The notes beneath the pieces were generated by a model. It was not told the origin of the DNA. It was given only the letters and a program-made list of their open reading frames with translations, and did no database searches. Position numbers and translations under genes: made by a program. Of a DNA stretch of 44,972 bases, positions 40,295-44,972 are shown in pieces. Every line of letters starts with the position of its first letter. The first letter of the stretch is position 1. The stretch is taken from contig JBLMYA010000085.1 in NCBI GenBank assembly GCA_050258035.1, forward strand, positions 1-44,972, written 5' to 3'. Source of the DNA: DATBLE01 sp050258035. GTDB taxonomy: Bacteria; Actinomycetota; Thermoleophilia; Gaiellales; Gaiellaceae.

Positions 40295-41079
40295 GTGTCG
40301 CTCCCTTCCCCGACCCCGGCCGGAATGAACGCCTCGTAGCCCTCGGCCTCCAGGCGCTCGGCCAGCTCCGGGCCGCCCTCCTCGACGATGCGGCCGTCGA
40401 CGAACACGTGCACGAAGTCCGGCTTCACGTAGTTGAGGATGCGCTGGTAGTGCGTGATCACGAGCGCGCCCATCTCGGGTCCCACGAGCGAGCGCACGCC
40501 CTCGGCCACGATCTTGAGCGCGTCGATGTCCAGCCCCGAGTCGGTCTCGTCCAGCACCGCGATCCGCGGCTTGAGGACCGCCATCTGCAGGATCTCCACC
40601 CGCTTCTTCTCGCCGCCGGAAAAGCCGTCGTTCAGGTAGCGCTGGGCCAGCTCGCGTGGGATCCTGAGCTGCTCCATGGCGGCCATGATCTCCTTGCGGA
40701 ACTCCGGGATCGGCACCGGGTCGTCCTCGCCGCCGGCGCGCGCCTTGCGCAGCGCGTTCACGGCCGAGCGGAGGAAGCTGGTCACGGTCACGCCCGGGAT
40801 GGCGTGCGGGTACTGGAAGGCGAGGAAGAGACCGCGCCGAGCCCGCTCGTCCGCGCCCAGCTCGGTCACGTTCTCGCCCTCGAAGAGGATCTCGCCGTCG
40901 GTGACCTCGTAGGCGGGGTGGCCCATCAGCGCGTAGGCGAGCGTCGACTTCCCCGAGCCGTTCGGCCCCATGACCGCGTGCACCTGGTCCGTGTCCACGC
41001 GCAGGTCCACGCCCTTGACGATCTCGCGACCCTCCTCCGCGAGCGCGACGTGCAGATTCCGTAGCTCGAGCAGTGCCAT
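40291..41079 (-). CDS. sufC: Fe-S assembly ATPase SufC
   Basis: 262-residue ABC-type ATPase that powers SufBD. Walker A is GPNGSGKST, the signature FSGGEKKRVEILQ, Walker B ILDETDSG-like IAVLDETDSGLDID, and the C-terminal VITHYQRIL carries the H-loop. I prefer the ATG at 41079 (MALLELRNLHVA); a TTG two codons upstream at 41085 is possible. A TAGCAT hexamer at 41089-41094 is placed for a start very near this codon. It is the first gene of sufC-sufB-VOC2-VOC1-sufD. Confidence 0.95.
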   Translation of the reverse strand: MALLELRNLHVALAEEGREIVKGVDLRVDTDQVHAVMGPNGSGKSTLAYALMGHPAYEVTDGEILFEGENVTELGADERARRGLFLAFQYPHAIPGVTVTSFLRSAVNALRKARAGGEDDPVPIPEFRKEIMAAMEQLRIPRELAQRYLNDGFSGGEKKRVEILQMAVLKPRIAVLDETDSGLDIDALKIVAEGVRSLVGPEMGALVITHYQRILNYVKPDFVHVFVDGRIVEEGGPELAERLEAEGYEAFIPAGVGEGSDT

Positions 41080-41088
41080 GAACAACTC

Positions 41089-41094
41089 ATGCTA
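41089..41094 (-). promoter_or_regulatory. -10 element for sufC
   Basis: TAGCAT on the minus strand ends nine bases before the chosen ATG. It is 11 bases from the divergent tatA -10 at 41106, so the two promoters are back to back. Confidence 0.5.
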
Positions 41095-41105
41095 GCGAGC
41101 AGTGC

Positions 41106-41111
41106 TACCCT
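41106..41111 (+). promoter_or_regulatory. Leaderless-type -10 for tatA
   Basis: TACCCT ends seven bases before the tatA ATG; no ribosome binding site lies between. Confidence 0.55.
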
Positions 41112-41118
41112 TCGCGCG

Positions 41119-41448
41119 ATGGTGCCCGAGATCGGAATCCCAGGCCTCATCCTCATCCTGGTCGTGGCCCTGCTCGTCTTCGGACCCAAGCGGCTGCCGG
41201 AGATGGGGCGTTCGCTCGGGCGCGGCATGCGCGAGTTCAAGGACTCGATCTCGGGTAACAAGACCGCCGACGAGAAAGTCGAGCTGAGCGTGCCCGGCGA
41301 CCAGGCGGCTGGCTTCTGCTCGTCGTGTGGTACGCCACTTGTGGCCGGCGCGCAGTTCTGCGCCAGCTGCGGAGCGCCTGTCACGTCTTCCGCCAACGGC
41401 CCGGGTGAGGCCGCACGGGAGACGGCGACGATCGACCACGACGGCTAG
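41119..41448 (+). CDS. tatA: TatA with a C-terminal zinc ribbon
   Basis: 109 residues. The N-terminus is a standard twin-arginine translocase TatA: a short membrane helix (IPGLILILVVALLVFG), the FGPKRLPEMG hinge and an amphipathic helix (GRGMREFKDSIS). Instead of the usual acidic tail, a zinc-ribbon with two CxxCG pairs (FCSSCGTP ... FCASCGAP, residues about 67-90) follows, then a Ser/Ala/Glu tail. The zinc-ribbon region would be cytoplasmic. tatC follows three bases after the stop; no tatB is visible. ATG was chosen from the family start VPEIGIPGL; the longer frame from 41089 is unlikely. Confidence 0.92.
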   Translation: MVPEIGIPGLILILVVALLVFGPKRLPEMGRSLGRGMREFKDSISGNKTADEKVELSVPGDQAAGFCSSCGTPLVAGAQFCASCGAPVTSSANGPGEAARETATIDHDG

Positions 41449-41450
41449 CA

Positions 41451-42233
41451 ATGCGACTCTTGCCGCGGCGCCTTCGCCAGGGTGAGGAGGCGACGCTCGT
41501 CGAGCACCTGGACGAGCTGCGCACCCGCCTGATCATCATCCTCGTCGCGCTGACGTCGGCATTCGTCATCACCTACGTCTTCCACGGTCGGCTGCTCGAC
41601 TGGCTGAACCGTCCGCTGCCGGCATCGCTCCAGAAGCCGGTGACCTTCAGCCCGCTGGAGCCGTTCTCGACGTCGATCTGGGTCAGCCTCTGGGCTGCGC
41701 TCTTGCTCGCGCTGCCGATCATCTTCTGGCAGGTGTGGTCCTTCTTCGCACCGGCTCTCGACGAGAAGCACCAGCGCTCGATGGCGGTGCTCGTCGCCTT
41801 CTCGGCAGCGCTCGCGCTCGGGGGCGTCGCATTCGGCTACTGGGTCGTGCTGCCGCCGGCCATCCACTTCCTGACCAGTTACGACTCCTCGCACTTCACG
41901 ATCTTCATCCGAGCGCGCGACTACTACCGATTCGCCGCGATCGTGCTGCTCGCCGTCGCGATTGCGTTCGAGGTGCCGGTGTTCGTGCTCGGGCTGGTGC
42001 GCCTGCGCATCCTGTCCGCGGCGCGGTTGCGTCGCACCTGGAGAATGGGCCTCTTCATCATGGTCGTCATCGGTGTCGCTCTTCCGGGTGTCGATCCGGT
42101 GTCGACGCTCCTCTCGACCATCCCGCTCGTCTGCCTCTACCTGCTCTCCATCGTGCTCGCGTCGATCCTCGAGCCGCGCTGGCGGTCGCAGGCACAGACG
42201 GCGTCGAGCGCCGCGGCCGACGCTCCTCAGTGA
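41451..42233 (+). CDS. tatC: Sec-independent translocase TatC
   Basis: 260 residues, six transmembrane helices. The N-terminal TLVEHLDELRTRLI motif recognises twin-arginine signal peptides, and the first periplasmic loop with PLEPFSTSIWVSL followed by a WQVWSFFAPALD segment are typical TatC features. It forms the receptor of the Tat translocon with TatA encoded just upstream. The ribosome binding site is weak, and the tatA gene ends three bases before, so translation is probably coupled. The stop overlaps the next gene (GTGA). Confidence 0.95.
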   Translation: MRLLPRRLRQGEEATLVEHLDELRTRLIIILVALTSAFVITYVFHGRLLDWLNRPLPASLQKPVTFSPLEPFSTSIWVSLWAALLLALPIIFWQVWSFFAPALDEKHQRSMAVLVAFSAALALGGVAFGYWVVLPPAIHFLTSYDSSHFTIFIRARDYYRFAAIVLLAVAIAFEVPVFVLGLVRLRILSAARLRRTWRMGLFIMVVIGVALPGVDPVSTLLSTIPLVCLYLLSIVLASILEPRWRSQAQTASSAAADAPQ

Positions 42234-43234
42234 CCTGCCCCAAGATCGAGCTGCACGTCCACCTGGAGGCGACGGTGCAGCCGGCGACGCTGCTCGAGAT
42301 CGCGCGACGCAACGGCGAGAGCCTCCCCGCCGGGACCGAGGAGGAGCTCAGGGAGCTCTTCCGCTTCCGGGACTTCGACCACTTCATCGAGGTCTGGATC
42401 CTGACCACGAACGTGCTCCGGCACGAGGCCGACTTCCGCCAGGTCGTCGTCGACTACGCCGCCGAGGCCGCCCGCCACGGCGCCGTCTACCTCGAGGCCA
42501 TCTTCTCGCCCATCGAGCGAACCTGGCGAGGGGTGGGCTGGGACGAGATCTTCTCGGGCTACTGCGACGGCGCCCGGGAGGCGAGGGAGCTGCACGGGCT
42601 CGAGGTGCGCCTCACCCCGGACATCACGCGCAGCGCCCCGCTGGAGGACGCCCTCACGCTCGTTCGATACGCGGGGAAGTACCGCGACCGGGGCGTGGTC
42701 GGTGTCGGGCTCGGCGGGGAAGAGGCGCTGTACCCGCCCGCGCCCTTCGCGCCGGCCTTCCAGGCGGCGCGCGAAGCCGGTCTCGGGGCCGTTCCGCACG
42801 CCGGCGAGGTGGCCGGGCCGGAGTCGATCCGGGAGGCGCTGGACGCGCTCGAGGCCGATCGCATCCGCCACGGCATCCGCGCCGTCGACGATCCCGGGCT
42901 CGTACGCGAGCTGGCCGAGCGCCGGATCGTGCTCGACGTGACGCCGGTCTCCAACGTCCGCACCGGGGCGGTCGCCTCGCTCGAGGAGCACCCGTTGCCG
43001 CAGCTGGTCGCCGCCGGCATCCCCTGCTCGCTCTCGACCGACGACCCGGTCATGTTCGACACCGACCTCACGCGCGAGTACGAGCTCGGAGTCGCGCTCG
43101 GGATCCCGGCCCGCAGCTTCTTCGAGGCGGGCGTCGAGGGCGCGTTGTGCGACGAGCAGACCCGCACGAGGCTGGCGGCGATCGACGCCGAGTACGACTG
43201 GAGCGGCCTCGGCGTGACCGCGGCCGGGGCATAG
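42230..43234 (+). CDS. add: Adenosine deaminase-family amidohydrolase
   Basis: 334 residues with the TIM-barrel metal site of the ADA family: HVHL near residue 8, the catalytic HAGE in VPHAGEVAGPES near 190, the RIRHGIRAVDD strand near 212, and STDDPVMF near 270. The best by-eye match is adenosine deaminase (adenosine to inosine); aminodeoxyfutalosine or adenine deaminase activities of related proteins cannot be excluded. The family HxHLDG is HVHLEAT here. The GTG overlaps the tatC stop. Confidence 0.87.
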   Translation: MTCPKIELHVHLEATVQPATLLEIARRNGESLPAGTEEELRELFRFRDFDHFIEVWILTTNVLRHEADFRQVVVDYAAEAARHGAVYLEAIFSPIERTWRGVGWDEIFSGYCDGAREARELHGLEVRLTPDITRSAPLEDALTLVRYAGKYRDRGVVGVGLGGEEALYPPAPFAPAFQAAREAGLGAVPHAGEVAGPESIREALDALEADRIRHGIRAVDDPGLVRELAERRIVLDVTPVSNVRTGAVASLEEHPLPQLVAAGIPCSLSTDDPVMFDTDLTREYELGVALGIPARSFFEAGVEGALCDEQTRTRLAAIDAEYDWSGLGVTAAGA

Positions 43235-43256
43235 GTACGCTACTCGGTAACCCCCG

Positions 43257-44177
43257 ATGGCACGCGCGGCGACGAAGAAGGGCAAGAAGGCGAGGCGCGC
43301 TCCGGCTCCGCCGAAGCGGACCGGAACGGTCTCCGGCAGCGCCAAGTCGGTCGAGCAGCAGCTCTTCTTCGGGCGGCTCCGCAACCAGGCAAAGTGGGTC
43401 TTCGCCCTGCTCGCGGTCGTGTTCGCAGGCTCCTTCGTCTTCCTCGGCGTCGGCTCGGGGAACGCCGGTCTGAGCGACCTCTTCAGCGGCAACTTCCACC
43501 TCTTCGGCGGCGGCTCCTCGGGGCCGTCGGTCGAGAAGCTGCAGAAGAAGGTCGCGGAGCACCCGAGGGACGCGCAGGCCGCCCTCGACCTGGGCCAGGC
43601 GCTCGAGCAGAAGGGCCGGACCGCCGAGGCCATCGCCGCTTACCAGCGCTACGTCAGGCTGCGGCCGCGCAACCTCGACGGCCTGAACCAGCTCGCTGCG
43701 CTCTACGAGCGACGCGCCCGCTCGCAGGAGAACCAGCTGCGACTGGCTGCGGCAGTCTCCTCTCCGGTGGTGGACCCCTCGGAGTTCTCCCCGCCGGGAA
43801 GGCTCGGCCAGGCACTCTCCGCCTACCCGGACCCGATCGTCCAGGCGGTACAGGGACGGGCGGCACAGCGCCAGGCGCAGATCCTGCCCCAGCTGCAGCA
43901 GACGCGGCGGGACGCGCTCGCCGTCTACCAGAAGATCGCGACGCTCACCCCGAACGAACCCGGTGCCGTGGAGCAGGCCGCGATCGCGGCGCTCCAGGTG
44001 TGCTCGGCCTCGGTCGCCGGGCCTTGCCCCGAGCTCCAGACCGCCCTGCTCGGGTTCGAGGGCTACCTGGCGAAGTTCCCGGACGCGACGGACGCTGCCC
44101 AGGTCCGGCAGCAGATCAAGCAGATCAGAGCGCAGCTGCGCGCGAACCCCGCGGTCGCCCCCTCGTCACAGGGTTAG
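43257..44177 (+). CDS. TPR-containing membrane-anchored protein
   Basis: 306 residues: a basic N-terminus (RAATKKGKKARRAPAPPKR), one transmembrane helix (about 45-65), then a helical region with tetratricopeptide-like repeats (AALDLGQALEQKGRTAEAIA, AYQRYVRLRPRNLDGLNQLA and a later ALLGFEGYLAKFPDATDAA). No enzymatic motif is present; such proteins often scaffold complexes at the membrane. The next gene encodes a cytochrome c, 10 bases downstream, so a role in cytochrome or electron-transfer complex assembly is possible but unproven. TACGCT 15 bases upstream of the ATG may be its -10. Confidence 0.78.
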   Translation: MARAATKKGKKARRAPAPPKRTGTVSGSAKSVEQQLFFGRLRNQAKWVFALLAVVFAGSFVFLGVGSGNAGLSDLFSGNFHLFGGGSSGPSVEKLQKKVAEHPRDAQAALDLGQALEQKGRTAEAIAAYQRYVRLRPRNLDGLNQLAALYERRARSQENQLRLAAAVSSPVVDPSEFSPPGRLGQALSAYPDPIVQAVQGRAAQRQAQILPQLQQTRRDALAVYQKIATLTPNEPGAVEQAAIAALQVCSASVAGPCPELQTALLGFEGYLAKFPDATDAAQVRQQIKQIRAQLRANPAVAPSSQG

Positions 44178-44180
44178 ACT
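44175..44180 (+). promoter_or_regulatory. Leaderless-type -10 for the cytochrome c gene
   Basis: TAGACT, which includes the TPR gene stop codon, ends seven bases before the GTG at 44188. No ribosome binding site is present between them. Confidence 0.55.
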
Positions 44181-44187
44181 CGCGCGC

Positions 44188-44901
44188 GTGCGCGCTCGCC
44201 TCCTCGCCCGGGCCGGCCTGGCTGCGGCCCTCGCGCTCGGCGCGACTGCCTGCGGCACCGGCGGCATCTCCCAGGGTGGAGACCCGGCGCGGGGCAAGCA
44301 GCTCTTCACCCAGAAGTGCGGAAGCTGTCACACGCTGGCCGACGCGGGGACGCAGGGCAAGGTGGGGCCGAACCTCGACGAGGCCTTCGCCGCCGACCGG
44401 CGCCAGCAGGTCGGCAACGACTCCAGCATCCAGCAGGTCGTGGCCGACCAGATCAAGTTCGCGGCGTGTGTGGAGCCTCCCACACCGGAGCAGAAGAAGA
44501 AGGTGCCCCCGCCCGACAACGCCGCCGCTCCGCTCGTGAACGCCGGGAACTGCATGCCGCGCCACCTGGTCACGGGCGAGGACGTGAACGCGGTCGCGGC
44601 CTACGTCGCCTCCGTCGCCGGCAGGCCCGTCCAGGGCGGAGGCCGTGGCGGCGGCCAGATCACGGCCACGAGCGGGAAGGAGATCTTCGCCTCCGCCGGC
44701 TGCTCGAGCTGCCATACCCTCAAGGCCGCGAACGCGACCGGGACCGTCGGGCCCAATCTCGACCAGCTCAAGCCGCCGAAGAGCCGTGTCGTGACTCAGG
44801 TGACGAACGGCGGTGCGGCCATGCCCGCCTTCAAGGGCAAGCTGACCAAGCAGCAGATCGACGCGGTCGCGCAATACGTCTCCTCCGTCGCGGGGAAGTA
44901 G
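44188..44901 (+). CDS. Diheme cytochrome c lipoprotein
   Basis: 237 residues: a signal peptide ending in a lipobox-like ALGATAC (cysteine near residue 22), then two cytochrome c domains with CxxCH haem motifs, CGSCH near 50 and CSSCH near 175, joined by a Gly-rich linker. The second domain has AMPAFKGKLTKQQIDAVAQY, with the methionine expected as sixth haem ligand. The first domain's CMPRHLVTGEDVNAVAAYVA has a methionine in the corresponding position, next to an extra cysteine. It probably transfers electrons to or from a terminal oxidase at the membrane surface. GTG fixes the start by TAGACT seven bases upstream. Confidence 0.88.
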   Translation: MRARLLARAGLAAALALGATACGTGGISQGGDPARGKQLFTQKCGSCHTLADAGTQGKVGPNLDEAFAADRRQQVGNDSSIQQVVADQIKFAACVEPPTPEQKKKVPPPDNAAAPLVNAGNCMPRHLVTGEDVNAVAAYVASVAGRPVQGGGRGGGQITATSGKEIFASAGCSSCHTLKAANATGTVGPNLDQLKPPKSRVVTQVTNGGAAMPAFKGKLTKQQIDAVAQYVSSVAGK

Positions 44902-44931
44902 CCCCGCGTCCGGCGACTCGTCCCCCACGGC

Positions 44932-44972
44932 TCAGCCCCGGTTGTGATTGACGACCTCGATGTTGTGCCCGT
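44932..44972 (-). CDS. C-terminal end of an unidentified gene, running off the window
   Basis: On the minus strand the last 13 codons before a TGA read GHNIEVVNHNRG. It lacks stop codons and has the codon usage of its neighbours, but is too short to identify. It would converge on the cytochrome gene, 30 bases away. It is listed only because this edge is otherwise unassigned. Confidence 0.35.
   Translation of the reverse strand, partial: GHNIEVVNHNRG

Overview
The window reads as a chromosomal segment of a high-GC (visually about 70%) actinobacterium-like bacterium, most plausibly of the class Thermoleophilia (Gaiellales/Solirubrobacterales side). The grounds are the canonical actinobacterial fhaA-fhaB-pstP-ftsW/rodA-pbpA-pknB cluster, the DUF4446 and SIMPL proteins, many GTG/TTG starts, frequent 4-base ATGA/GTGA gene overlaps, and many genes with a TAnnnT hexamer 6-7 bases before the start codon, as in actinobacterial leaderless transcripts. 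The lineage is inference; no rRNA is present. No tRNA, CRISPR array, prophage or intact insertion sequence was seen.

Layout. (1) 1-4284: ilvD, a small helical ORF, then an intact GH1 beta-glucosidase between remnants of a sugar ABC transporter (a permease C-terminus upstream, a scrambled ATPase C-terminus downstream), ending in two copies of a GGGGTCTGACCCC repeat. (2) 4285-7819, minus strand: proA-proB-aminotransferase, tightly overlapped. (3) 7829-13533, plus strand: a SAM-I riboswitch followed by a threonine synthase-like gene, a tiny ORF, leuB, a promoter with a possible leader peptide and hairpin, a tiny Cys-rich protein, pheA, leuC and leuD. (4) 13582-16629, minus strand: SIMPL protein, HNH nuclease, DUF4446 protein and a large single-pass membrane protein. 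(5) 16719-25689, plus strand: an orphan multi-TM Ser/Thr kinase, then fhaA, fhaB, pstP, the SEDS glycosyltransferase, pbpA and pknB, which couple phosphorylation signalling to peptidoglycan synthesis; D-Ala-D-Ala ligase follows. (6) 27001-30237, minus strand: class III aminotransferase, a second single-pass kinase with a discoidin-like sensor, and a cyclic-nucleotide-binding-fold protein. (7) 30364-32336, plus strand: dcd, an SDR protein and a lipoprotein, then a 210-base structured intergenic region. (8) 32586-41079: O-methyltransferase, Rieske ferredoxin, sufU and sufS on the minus strand; a Qng1/DUF2419 queuosine-salvage enzyme and a SUKH protein on the plus strand; then sufC-sufB-VOC-VOC-sufD on the minus strand. 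(9) 41119-44901, plus strand: tatA with a zinc-ribbon tail, tatC, an adenosine deaminase-family gene, a TPR protein and a diheme cytochrome c lipoprotein. The tail end of one more minus-strand gene reaches the right edge.

The points most worth following up are the SAM riboswitch on a threonine synthase-like gene, the candidate leader ORF/hairpin before the Cys-rich protein and pheA, the unassigned structured region at 32375-32586, the Fe-S assembly locus with embedded VOC genes and a neighbouring queuosine-salvage gene, the zinc-ribbon TatA, and the leaderless start signature.
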